Source of the DNA: Hyphomicrobiales bacterium
Lineage (GTDB): Bacteria; Pseudomonadota; Alphaproteobacteria; Rhizobiales; Xanthobacteraceae
Direction: 5' to 3'
NCBI GenBank assembly: GCA_017305555.1
Contig: JAFKKM010000052.1
Location: forward strand, 1-43,933
Length of the DNA stretch: 43,933 nt
Below the pieces are notes generated by a model. That model was given only the letters and a program-made list of their open reading frames with translations. It searched no databases and was not told where the DNA came from. Made by a program: the position numbers and the translations under genes. Each line of letters opens with the position of its first letter. Position 1 is the stretch's first letter. Shown here one piece after another: positions 23,401 through 31,950 of this stretch.

Positions 23401-23527
23401 AATCGACGTTGGGAACAGAGGCGACCGGAAGAAACTGGTAGGCCACCGCGCCCAGCAGGAACAGGCCGATCGCCAGCAACGTGGTGCCGACCGGCCGCCT
23501 GATGAAGGGCTCGGACAGCGAGGCCAT
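20429..23527 (-). CDS. mdtC: RND efflux permease, MdtC/MuxC-like
   Basis: A 1032-residue inner-membrane proton-drug antiporter of the HAE1 RND family. The N-terminus SEPFIRRPVGTTLLAIGLFL with the following L-P-V-A-S-V-P-N-V-D-F-P is typical of the MdtB/MdtC branch. The duplicated plan is visible: TM1, a large periplasmic loop, a TM2-6 block with the proton-relay GFVVDDAIVMIEN, then a second loop and a TM8-12 block with GIVKKNGIMMVDFALEAERH. The protein is full length. It starts one base after the stop of the other permease, the arrangement of heteromeric MdtBC-type pumps. Substrates (bile salts, novobiocin, metals in relatives) cannot be read from sequence. Confidence 0.92.
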   Translation of the reverse strand: MASLSEPFIRRPVGTTLLAIGLFLLGAVAYQFLPVASVPNVDFPMIRVSASRPGADPSIMAATVAAPLERRLGEISGIDQITSSSSLGSTSIQLQFAIGRDIDRAARDVQAAINASMADLPTDLPSLPTFRKANSAAAPVFILALTSKTISSSAIYDVADTVIAQRISQVPGVGEVSVSGADQPAVRIALNPVALSNAGIATDDVRAAVVAANPLGPVGIFEGGRQSETLSINPQMRTAAQYRDIVIKSASGNFLRLSDVAEVKDATRNSRSIAWFNKQPAVLLLITKQGDANVIDTVDRVKALIPELKQWIPASVEISILTDRTGTIRASVDDMEWTLGATALLVMLVVFVFLRRITPTIAAGVSVPLALAGTCAGMWLAGFSIDNLSLMALAISIGFVVDDAIVMIENMYRNLERGLSPYQAALEGAKQIGFTVLSISLSLVAAFTPLIFMDGIVGRLLREFSLTLTFAIAVSTVVSLTITPMICAHYIKPESLHRETWFDRIVERSLARIVRFYERTLRIVLGFPILTMIVFFATIALTMTLYVKTPKGYFPSDDSGFIIGSTRASADVSFQAMRELQEQIANIVMADDTVAALGSIVGGTSGQGGQNRGRMFISLKPPEQRPGVTTQNVIDRMRPKLTALPGIRLFMFPAQDIRTGGRQSDSNYQYTLTSPDLDLLQTWAPLVAKRLETVDGITDVSADRDPGGLQLNLSIDRKAAASLGVQVQDIDNALNNALSQRQISTIYTQRNQYKVVLETVPQYQADPADLTHIYVAGANDAQVPLSAVVSYTRGIAPLAVQHTGSFPSTTVSFGLLPGVPLEVGTANIQRAVAEMHMPEGIRAGFEGNAGDFQKTTSRQPLLILAALIAMYIVLGVLYESLIHPLTIISTLPAGGLGALLALQLTNSPLTIIAFIGIILLIGIVKKNGIMMVDFALEAERHRGLSARDAIFEACIARFRPILMTTMAALFAGIPLVLATGPGTELRRPLGITIIGGLFVSQILTLYTTPVIYLLMDRLRRKREPVPAAAPAE

Positions 23528-23528
23528 G

Positions 23529-26500
23529 TTACTGCATCCCCTCGGTGGCGCCGGCGACCGGCGGATGCTCGGGCCCGACCGGCGGCACCGCCTTCTCGAT
23601 CCGGCGATTGAGACGATCCAGCGCGAGGTAGATCACCGGCGTGGTGTAGAGCGTCAGCAACTGACTCAGCAGCAGGCCGCCGATGATCGAGACGCCGAGC
23701 GGGAAGCGCAGCTCCGCGCCGGTGCCGCTTTCCAGCGCCAGCGGCAGCGCGCCGAACAGCGCCGCCAGCGTCGTCATCATGATCGGGCGGAAGCGGAGCA
23801 GACAGGCCTGCACGATGGCGTCGTAGGACGTCATGCCCTGATGGCGTTCGGCTTCGAGCGCGAAGTCGATCATCATGATGGCGTTCTTCTTGACGATGCC
23901 CATCAACAGGATGATGCCAATCAAGCCGATCACTGACAGGTCCTGACCGCACAGCATCAGCGCCAGGATCGCGCCGACGCCGGCGGACGGCAGCGTCGAG
24001 AGAATGGTGATCGGGTGGATGTAACTCTCATAGAGCACGCCCAACACGATATAGATGGTGATGATGGCGGCGAGGATCAGCCATGGTTGTCCTGCCAGCG
24101 AGCGCGAGAACTCGGCGGCGTCGCCGGAGAACGATCCGACGATGTTGTTCGGCATACCGATCTGCTTCTCGATGGTCTTGACCGCCTTCACCGCATCGCC
24201 CAGCGCCTCACCCGGCCCAAGGTTGAAGCTGAGCGTCACCGCCGGGAATTGGGCCTGGTGCGAGATCACCAGCGGCGCGGTGGTTCGCTTCATGGTCGCG
24301 ACCGCCGACAGCGGCACCTGTGCGCCGGCCGCGCCCGGCACGTAGAGTTTCGAGAGCACCGTGGGGTCGCGCTGGTCTTCCGGCAGCGCTTCCAGCACCA
24401 CGCGATACTGGTTGGCCTGCCCGTAGATGGTGGAAATCTGCCGCTGCGCGAAAGCGTCGTTCAGGGTGTCGGTCACTGCCTGCAACGACACGCCCAGTTG
24501 CCCGGCGCGGGTGCGGTCGATGTCGAGCGCGGCGCGCAAGCCGCCCTCCTGCGCTTCCGACGACACGTCACGGAACAGCGGATCGCGCCGCAGCTCCTGC
24601 ACCAGCCGGTTGGCCCACTGGTTGACTTCGGCGGCATCGGTCGCGGTCAGCGTGTACTGATACTGCGAGCGGCTCGCCTGCGTGCCGATCTGGATGTCCT
24701 GCACTGGCTGGAAATACACCGTCATGCCGGGAATGGCCGCGACGCGGCCCTTCAGTCGCTCGACGATTTTCTCGACGCCCGCCTTGCGCTCGTTGCGCGG
24801 TTTCAGCGACAGCACCAGCCGGCCGACATTGGTGGTGGGATTGACCGTGCCCGCGCCGATCACCGAAATCACGCCGGTGACGTCCGGGTCCGCCTTGATG
24901 GCGTTGGCGACCTCGGTCTGCCGATTTTGCATCTCGACAAACGACACATCGGGACCGGCCTGCGTCACCGCCGTGATCGAGGACGTGTCCTGCAACGGCA
25001 GGAAGCCTTTCGGCGCGACGACGTAGAGCGCCAGCGTCGCGGCGATGGTGGCGAAGGTGACGACCAGCGTGGCGCGCTGATGCCGCAGCACCCACAACAG
25101 CGTGCGGTGGTACGCCTCAACCATCTTGTCGATGCCGCGGCTGACCAGCGCCAGTCCGGGCACCGGCCGCTCCTCGCCGGCATGTTTGAGCAGCCGCGAG
25201 CACATCATCGGCGTCAGCGTCAGCGACACCACTGCCGAAGTGATCACCGCGATCGTCAATGTCAGCGCGAATTCGCGGAACATGCGCCCGACGAGCCCCG
25301 ACATGAACAGCAGCGGGATGAACACCGCGATCAGCGACACCGTCAGCGAAATCACCGTGAAGCCGATCTCGCGCGCGCCGCTGAGCGCCGCCTCCAGCGC
25401 GTTTTCGCCGTTCTCCATATGACGGACGATATTCTCGATCATCACGATGGCATCGTCGACCACGAAACCGGTGCCGATGGTCAAGGCCATCAGCGACAGG
25501 TTGTCGAGGCTGAAGCCGGCGAAATACATGATGCCGAAACTGGTGATCAACGACAGCGGCAACGCGACGCCGGCAATGATCGTCGCCCGCATCGAGCGCA
25601 GGAACAACAGCACCACCAGCGTGACGAGAATGACGCTGAGGATCAGCGTGAATTGCACATCATGCACCGAGGCGCGGATGGTGACGGTGCGGTCGCTGAC
25701 AATGGTGAGCTTGACGCCGGCCGGGATCGCCTGTTGCAGCTTGGGTATCTGCGCCTGGATCTGGTTGACGACGTCGATGACGTTGGCGCCCGGCTGACGC
25801 TGGATATCGATGATGACGGCGGGCGTGCCTTGATACCAGCCGGCGGTGCGGTCGTTCTCCAGCCCGTCGACGATGCGGGCGACGTCGCCGATGGTGACCG
25901 GCGATCCGTTGCGATAGGCGATGATGATCGGCCTGTAGGCGTCAGCAGCGGTGATCTGGTCGTTGGCGGCGATGGTGTAGGCCTGCTGCGCGCCGTCGAG
26001 CGATCCCTTGGGGCCGGACACGTTGGCGTTGGCGATGGCGGCGCGCAGGTCCTCCATGGCGATGCCGTAGGAGGCCAGCCGCGACAGATCCGCCTGCACC
26101 CGCACCGCCGGTTTCAATCCGCCGAGCACCGACACGCGGCCGACGCCGGTGAGCTGGCTCAACCGCTGCGTCAACAGCGTGTCGGCAAGATCGCTCATCG
26201 CGCGCAGCGAGATTGTTGGCGACGTCAGCGCCAGCGTCATCACCGGCGCGTCCGCCGGGTTCACCTTGGCGTAGGTCGGCGGATACGGCAGGTTCTTCGG
26301 CAGCACGCCGGCAGCAGCGTTGATCGCCGCCTGCACGTCCTGCGTCGCGCCATCGATATCGCGGTTGAGGTCGAACTGTAGCGAGATCTGGCTGACGCCG
26401 AAGGAACTGTCCGAGGTCATCGCCGTCAGCGACGGAATTTGCCCGAGTTGCCGCTCCAGCGGCGCGGTGAGCAGCGAGGCCACCACTTCGGGGCTCGCGC

Positions 26501-26657
26501 CAGGCAACCGCGTCGTCACCTGCACGGTCGGAAAATCGACCTGCGGCAGCGCCGACACCGGCATCGCCCAATAGCCCAGCGCGCCGCCGATCATCAGCGC
26601 GATGCCGAGCAAGGACGTCGCGATGGGACGGCGAATGAATGGTTCGGAAACGCTCAT
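23529..26657 (-). CDS. mdtB: RND efflux permease, MdtB/MuxB-like
   Basis: A 1042-residue HAE1 RND permease. The start SEPFIRRPIATSLLGIALMI and the P-V-S-A-L-P-Q-V-D-F-P-T-V-Q-V-T-T segment are very close to the MdtB pattern. The TM4 relay reads GFVVDDAIVMIENIVRHMEN, and the C-terminal half has GIVKKNAIMMIDFALEAERH. It is the partner of the following permease; in Escherichia coli MdtB and MdtC form a 2:1 heterotrimer. It begins 47 bases after the fusion protein gene. Both permeases look intact. The assignment of B and C roles rests on gene order and N-terminal sequence. Confidence 0.92.
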   Translation of the reverse strand: MSVSEPFIRRPIATSLLGIALMIGGALGYWAMPVSALPQVDFPTVQVTTRLPGASPEVVASLLTAPLERQLGQIPSLTAMTSDSSFGVSQISLQFDLNRDIDGATQDVQAAINAAAGVLPKNLPYPPTYAKVNPADAPVMTLALTSPTISLRAMSDLADTLLTQRLSQLTGVGRVSVLGGLKPAVRVQADLSRLASYGIAMEDLRAAIANANVSGPKGSLDGAQQAYTIAANDQITAADAYRPIIIAYRNGSPVTIGDVARIVDGLENDRTAGWYQGTPAVIIDIQRQPGANVIDVVNQIQAQIPKLQQAIPAGVKLTIVSDRTVTIRASVHDVQFTLILSVILVTLVVLLFLRSMRATIIAGVALPLSLITSFGIMYFAGFSLDNLSLMALTIGTGFVVDDAIVMIENIVRHMENGENALEAALSGAREIGFTVISLTVSLIAVFIPLLFMSGLVGRMFREFALTLTIAVITSAVVSLTLTPMMCSRLLKHAGEERPVPGLALVSRGIDKMVEAYHRTLLWVLRHQRATLVVTFATIAATLALYVVAPKGFLPLQDTSSITAVTQAGPDVSFVEMQNRQTEVANAIKADPDVTGVISVIGAGTVNPTTNVGRLVLSLKPRNERKAGVEKIVERLKGRVAAIPGMTVYFQPVQDIQIGTQASRSQYQYTLTATDAAEVNQWANRLVQELRRDPLFRDVSSEAQEGGLRAALDIDRTRAGQLGVSLQAVTDTLNDAFAQRQISTIYGQANQYRVVLEALPEDQRDPTVLSKLYVPGAAGAQVPLSAVATMKRTTAPLVISHQAQFPAVTLSFNLGPGEALGDAVKAVKTIEKQIGMPNNIVGSFSGDAAEFSRSLAGQPWLILAAIITIYIVLGVLYESYIHPITILSTLPSAGVGAILALMLCGQDLSVIGLIGIILLMGIVKKNAIMMIDFALEAERHQGMTSYDAIVQACLLRFRPIMMTTLAALFGALPLALESGTGAELRFPLGVSIIGGLLLSQLLTLYTTPVIYLALDRLNRRIEKAVPPVGPEHPPVAGATEGMQ

Positions 26658-26704
26658 CGCTGCGCACTCAATGCTGCACGTCCAGATTCAGGACGCGGCG
26701 CGGC

Positions 26705-28087
26705 TTACTGCCGGGCTTTGGAATTTCCATCGGCCGGCGCCGCCTTCTGGGCTCCGTCGCCGGCGCCGTTCTTCGTATGCTCGCCCGCGTGGCCGCCTTT
26801 GCCTTTTCCGCGTTCGCCGCTGCCGCGCTGGCCCTTTTCGCCGCGGCGTTCGCGCTTGCGCGGCGCGAGATCGGGCGTGATGACCTGATCGCCCGCGCTG
26901 ACGCTGACCTTGGCGCCGTCGGACAGATTGGCGAAGCCGGTGGTCACCACGCGGTCTGACGGATTGAGCCCCTTGGCGATCACCGCATCCTTTTCGTCCT
27001 GCTGCGTCACCGTGATCGCCTGTGCATGGACGATGTCGTCTTTGCCGATCACGTAGCTGAAGGCGCCGGCCGGACCGCGCTGTACCGCCGATGTCGGAAT
27101 GACGAGCGCCTGATCAAGCGTTTCGACCTTGAGCCGCACGCTGACGAATTGACCGGGCCAGAGCTGATAATTCGGATTTGGAAACTCCGCCTTCAGTTTC
27201 ACCGTGCCGGTGGTCGGGTCCACCTGGTTGTCGAGGCCTTTCAGGGTGCCGGTATCGACGATGGTTTTGCCGTCGTTGCCGAAGACCTGAACGACGAGCG
27301 GCCCCTTGGCGAAAGCAGCGTTGACGCGCACGATCTGTTGCTGCGGCAGGCTGAACTGCACCGCGATCGGCTGCAACTGGGTGATGACGACGAGACCGGT
27401 GGCATCGGAAGCGTGGATGATGTTGCCCTGATCGATCTGGCGCAGACCCGCGCGCCCGGACAGCGGGGCGATGATCTTGGTGTAGCCAAGCGTGGCCTGG
27501 GCGTTGTCGATCGCCGCCTGATCGGAGCGCACCAGCGCCTCAAGTTGCGCCACGGTGGCCTTCTGGGTGTCGGCCTGCTGCTTGGAGCCGGCATTGGAGG
27601 CCGCCAATTGCTGATAGCGCGTCAGGTCGATACGAGCGTTAGCGAGTTGCGCCTCGTCCTGCGCCTTCTTGGCGACCGCCTGATCGTATTGCGCCTGATA
27701 GATCGCCGGGTCGATCTCGGCCAGCACGTCGCCCTTCTTGACGTCCTGCCCTTCGGTGAAATTGACGCTGAGAAGCTTGCCGTCGACTTGCGCGCGCACC
27801 GTCACGGTGTAGAGCGCGCGCACGGTGCCGACGCCGTCGAGATAGACCGGGACATCCTCGATGCGCGGCGTGGCTGCCAGCACTGGCACGGTCGCGCTTG
27901 CCGGCATCTGGAAGCGGCCGGTGCGGGCCGGCTGCTTGGACTGGAAGGCGCTCCAGCCGACGTATCCCAATCCGCCGAGGATCAGAAGCGTGATCAACAA
28001 CGGGAGGACACGCCGCCGCTTGCGAGCGGGCGACGTGGTCGGCGCATTGGTCGCGTTTCCCGTCTCTTCGTCGGGCTTAAAGAGCAT
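26705..28087 (-). CDS. mdtA: RND efflux membrane fusion protein, MdtA-like
   Basis: A 460-residue periplasmic adaptor of the HlyD/AcrA family linking the permeases to the outer-membrane channel. An N-terminal anchor (LPLLITLLILGGLGYVGW) follows a basic RKRRR. The lipoyl-like halves are VRAQVDGKLLSVNFTEGQDV and the return strand YTKIIAPLSGRAGLRQID, with a hairpin of Ala/Gln-rich helices between. The beta-barrel and membrane-proximal domains follow to about residue 405. The last 50 residues are an odd low-complexity tail rich in Gly, Lys and Arg (REKGQ-, GKGKGGHAGEH-like), longer than in typical MdtA. The start overlaps the upstream channel gene by 11 bases. Confidence 0.92.
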   Translation of the reverse strand: MLFKPDEETGNATNAPTTSPARKRRRVLPLLITLLILGGLGYVGWSAFQSKQPARTGRFQMPASATVPVLAATPRIEDVPVYLDGVGTVRALYTVTVRAQVDGKLLSVNFTEGQDVKKGDVLAEIDPAIYQAQYDQAVAKKAQDEAQLANARIDLTRYQQLAASNAGSKQQADTQKATVAQLEALVRSDQAAIDNAQATLGYTKIIAPLSGRAGLRQIDQGNIIHASDATGLVVITQLQPIAVQFSLPQQQIVRVNAAFAKGPLVVQVFGNDGKTIVDTGTLKGLDNQVDPTTGTVKLKAEFPNPNYQLWPGQFVSVRLKVETLDQALVIPTSAVQRGPAGAFSYVIGKDDIVHAQAITVTQQDEKDAVIAKGLNPSDRVVTTGFANLSDGAKVSVSAGDQVITPDLAPRKRERRGEKGQRGSGERGKGKGGHAGEHTKNGAGDGAQKAAPADGNSKARQ

Positions 28088-29579
28088 TGGTCGTCCCTGC
28101 TGCTGTCGGTCCCCAGCCTCCGCCGAGCGCCTGGTACAGGCTGACGATGGCCAGCAGGCGCGCCAACTGGGCCTGCGACAGCGAATCCTCAGCCTGAAAT
28201 AACGTCAATTGCGTGTTGAGCACTGTGACGATGTCCGCCGTCCCTGCCCGAAGCTGCTGCTCGGCGAGTTGAAACGCCCGGCGTGACGCGGTTACGACCT
28301 CGCGCTGCAAGCGCAGCCTCACGCCGGTCTGCTTGACCGCGACCAGCGCGTTGTCGACGTCGGCGAAGGCCGACACCACGGTCTTGCGGTAGGTCTGCAA
28401 CAGTTCGTCCTGCTGCGCCTTGGTCAGATCGAAATTGCCCTGAATGCGTCCGCCGTCAAAGATCGGCTGCGTCAGCCCTGCTGCGAGGCTGAAAAACGCT
28501 GCCTGCGGCGTGAACAGCGAGGCCAGCGCGGCGCTCTGGAAACCACCCTGCCCGGTCAACTGGATGCTGGGGAAGAATTGCGCGCGGGCGCTGCCGACAT
28601 TGGCGGTCGCGGCTGCCAGGTTGGCTTCCTGACGGCGGATATCGGGACGCTGGATCAGCAATTCCGACGGCAACCCCGGCGTGACACGCGGCGCGGCGAT
28701 GCTGTTGAGCGATCCGCCGGCCACCTTGATCATTTCCGGTGGGCGCCCCACCAGCGTCGCCAGCGCATGAGCATTCTGCGCCAATGTCTGCCGCAGCGGC
28801 GGCACCGCCGCGCGCTGGTTGGCGAGCACGCTTTGCTGCTGCGCCAGATCGAGATCGGTACCGGTGCCGGCGCTCAGACGCTGCTTGATAGCTTCGAGAA
28901 TGCGCTCGGCGCTGGCGATGTTACGATTGGCGGTGCGGATGCGGTCTTGCGCCGCGAGTACCTGGAAATAGGCGTTGGCGACGGCCGCCATCGTCGTCAG
29001 CGCCACCACGTCGCGATCGAAACGGCTGGCGGTGGCATTCTCGCTCGCCGCGAGCGCGGCATCGCGGTTCTTGCCCCAGAAGTCGATCTCGTAACTGGCC
29101 GAGAGCGACGACGAGAAATTGGTGATCTCGCGGCCACTGTTGGTAAGGCCGCTTGAACTCGACCCCGACGATTTCGAGCGGCTGGCCTGATCGCCGGCAT
29201 TCAATGTCGGCAACAGCGCCGCGCCGGTGATCCGCGCCTGCGCATCGGCCTGAACGATACGCGCCACGGCCGCTGCGATATCGAGATTGACGGTCTGCGC
29301 CTCTTCCATCAGCGATGTCAGTTCGCGCGATTTGAAGCCGCGCCACCAGTCGATCTGCGGCCGCGCCGCGTCGCTCGCCCGGCCAGCATCTTTATAGGCG
29401 GCGGGCACCTGCAACGCCGGATCGGGGATATCGGTGGTCAGGATGCAACCCGACAGGCCGAGCGCGACGGACGCCGCCGCCAATGCCCGCCCCGCCATGC
29501 GTGTCAGTCGATCTGACAGGCTCGATGGGCCGGTGCACACCCCACGGTGCCCGGCGGCGATCGGCGGTACCACGTTCAA
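28077..29579 (-). CDS. Outer-membrane efflux lipoprotein, NodT family
   Basis: A protein of about 500 residues of the TolC-like outer-membrane factor family. The lipobox L-G-L-S-G-C places the lipid-modified cysteine after a hydrophobic stretch; then come D-I-P-D-P-A and two repeats of the long-helix unit, each with the family's A-x-x-x-A-x-Y-x-x-x pattern (SASYEIDFWGKNRDA, and the second copy TQPIFDGGRIQGNFD). It supplies the exit duct for the MdtABC-like pump. The start is ambiguous. TTG 29579 has AGGGA 8 bases upstream, while ATG 29498 (MAGRALAAASVALGLSGC) gives a normal-length signal peptide and may be the true start. The gene is first in the operon. Confidence 0.9.
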   Translation of the reverse strand: MNVVPPIAAGHRGVCTGPSSLSDRLTRMAGRALAAASVALGLSGCILTTDIPDPALQVPAAYKDAGRASDAARPQIDWWRGFKSRELTSLMEEAQTVNLDIAAAVARIVQADAQARITGAALLPTLNAGDQASRSKSSGSSSSGLTNSGREITNFSSSLSASYEIDFWGKNRDAALAASENATASRFDRDVVALTTMAAVANAYFQVLAAQDRIRTANRNIASAERILEAIKQRLSAGTGTDLDLAQQQSVLANQRAAVPPLRQTLAQNAHALATLVGRPPEMIKVAGGSLNSIAAPRVTPGLPSELLIQRPDIRRQEANLAAATANVGSARAQFFPSIQLTGQGGFQSAALASLFTPQAAFFSLAAGLTQPIFDGGRIQGNFDLTKAQQDELLQTYRKTVVSAFADVDNALVAVKQTGVRLRLQREVVTASRRAFQLAEQQLRAGTADIVTVLNTQLTLFQAEDSLSQAQLARLLAIVSLYQALGGGWGPTAAGTTNAL

Positions 29580-30018
29580 CTGACGAATCCCTGTTGCCCA
29601 GACTCGGCCATTTTAGCGGTCCCCGCTGACAGCGGACAGGCCCGTGCGGGCTTTCCAACGTGATATTGCCTCGAATTAATCCAAGGATGTCAAAGCCGCC
29701 ACAATGCGGCTTATGCCCGATTTTATTGAAGAAGTCAGAAGCTGCCTTGGTTGGGCTGCACGCAGTCTACAAAGATTTCATGTTGATGAAGCTCTGTTCA
29801 TCCGGATTTCCGGCCTCCCGGAACGATTGAGTCGCGCCTGCGTTTGCTCATCGAAGGCGGGAATTGCGATATTCCTCATCCGCCGGCTTCCGGAGAAAAA
29901 TTGCCTCGCATCGCACGAAAATGCGAAAGACGCGCCGCCGCCACCTTGCTTGTATGGCCCTGCCCCGTGGACTAGGCTGGAACCATCATCCGCAACCCGC
30001 TGCAAGAACCGATATTCC
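29580..30018. other. Divergent intergenic region between the efflux operon and cysK
   Basis: About 440 bases. A frame in phase with cysK runs through the right part but has no conserved sequence, so it is taken as noncoding. The left part probably holds the efflux operon promoter; no clear cysK promoter, riboswitch or terminator was recognised. Confidence 0.5.
29664..29693 (-). promoter_or_regulatory. Possible promoter for the efflux operon
   Basis: On the minus strand, a perfect TTGACA (29693-29688) is followed after about 18 bases by GCAATA, a weak -10-like hexamer. The position, about 85 bases before the NodT-like start, fits. The -10 match is poor. Confidence 0.3.
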
Positions 30019-31056
30019 ATGAAAATCAACAATGACGTGGTCGATGCCATCGGCCACACGCCGCTCATCAGGCTCAATCGCGCGTCGGAAGCGACCGGCT
30101 GCACCATTCTGGGCAAGGCCGAGTTCATGAACCCCGGCCAGTCGGTGAAGGACCGCGCCGCGCTGTTCATCATCCGCGATGCCGTCAAGCGCGGCCAGTT
30201 GCGGCCCGGCGGCACCGTGGTGGAAGGCACCGCCGGCAACACCGGCATCGGCCTCGCGCTGGTGGCGAATGCGCTCGGCTTCCGCACCGTGATCGTGATC
30301 CCGCAGACGCAGAGCCAGGAAAAGAAGGACATGCTGCGGCTGTGCGGCGCGCAGTTGATCGAGGTTCCTGCGGTGCCCTACGCCAACCCCAACAACTACG
30401 TGAAGCTGTCGGGCCGCCTCGCGCAGCAGCTTGCCGCCACCGAGCCGAACGGCGCAATCTGGGCCAACCAGTTCGACAACGTCGCCAACCGGCAGGCCCA
30501 TGTGGAGACCACTGCGCCGGAAATCTGGGAGCAGACGGCCGGCAAGGTCGACGGCTTCGTGGCGTCGGTCGGCTCCGGCGGCACGCTCGCCGGCGTCTCG
30601 ATGGGGCTGAAGAAATTTAACCCGAAGATTCAGATTTACCTCGCCGACCCGATGGGGTCGGCGCTTTATAACTATTACACCAAAGGCGAGCTGAAGTCGG
30701 AAGGCTCGTCGATCACCGAAGGCATCGGCCAGGGCCGCGTCACCGCCAACCTCGAAGGCGCGACCATCGACGGCGCGTTCCAGATCACCGACGAGGAAGC
30801 CGTGCCGATCATCTTCGACCTGCTCGAGCATGAAGGGCTGTGCCTCGGCGGCTCGACCGGCATCAACGTCGCCGGCGCGATACGGCTGGCGAAGAAGCTC
30901 GGCCCCGGCCACACCATCGTGACCATCCTGTGCGACTACGGCACGCGCTACCAATCGAAGCTGTTCAACCCCGACTTCATGCGCACGAAGAACCTGCCGG
31001 TACCGGAGTGGCTGGAAGCCAAGACCAACATCGCGGTGCCGTTCGAAAAGGTGTGA
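30019..31056 (+). CDS. cysK: Cysteine synthase A
   Basis: A 345-residue PLP enzyme (O-acetylserine sulfhydrylase), making cysteine from O-acetylserine and sulfide. The PLP lysine is K44 in NPGQSVKDRAAL; the phosphate-binding loop and substrate motif are EGTAGNTGIGLALVANALG and VGSGGTLAGVS. The length fits the CysK/CysM family; A rather than B is chosen from overall pattern. The start MKINNDVVDAIGHTPLIRLN at 30019 matches the family, and a longer in-frame start at 29704 adds unrelated sequence. It converges on the aap transporter operon across a palindromic repeat. Confidence 0.9.
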   Translation: MKINNDVVDAIGHTPLIRLNRASEATGCTILGKAEFMNPGQSVKDRAALFIIRDAVKRGQLRPGGTVVEGTAGNTGIGLALVANALGFRTVIVIPQTQSQEKKDMLRLCGAQLIEVPAVPYANPNNYVKLSGRLAQQLAATEPNGAIWANQFDNVANRQAHVETTAPEIWEQTAGKVDGFVASVGSGGTLAGVSMGLKKFNPKIQIYLADPMGSALYNYYTKGELKSEGSSITEGIGQGRVTANLEGATIDGAFQITDEEAVPIIFDLLEHEGLCLGGSTGINVAGAIRLAKKLGPGHTIVTILCDYGTRYQSKLFNPDFMRTKNLPVPEWLEAKTNIAVPFEKV

Positions 31057-31064
31057 TGATTGTC

Positions 31065-31149
31065 CGTCATTGCGAGCGAAGCGAAGCAATCCAGAAAGCC
31101 GCAAAGCAAGGACTGGATTGCTTCGTCGCTGGCGCTCCTCGCAATGACG
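31065..31149. repeat. Long palindromic intergenic repeat (REP/BIME-like)
   Basis: CGTCATTGCGAG...AGCGAAGCAATCCAG on the left is mirrored by CTGGATTGCTTCG...CTCGCAATGACG on the right, with a loop of about 18 bases. This is the form of a widespread Bradyrhizobium/Rhodopseudomonas intergenic palindrome. It sits between convergent cysK and aapP, where it could also end transcription from both sides. Confidence 0.85.
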
Positions 31150-31185
31150 AAGTAAACGACATTCCAAGCCTGACCGATTCAGTCC

Positions 31186-31938
<753 letters not shown>

Positions 31939-31950
31939 TGGAAACCTCTT

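Noticed and set aside
24015-26381. 788-codon plus-strand frame inside the MdtB-like gene
   Set aside because: It is a composition-driven antisense shadow rich in Arg, His and Asp, while the minus-strand RND permease is clear.
29704-30018. N-terminal extension of cysK
   Set aside because: It is in frame, but the added 105 residues look noncoding, and CysK proteins normally begin at the MKINNDVV-type start.
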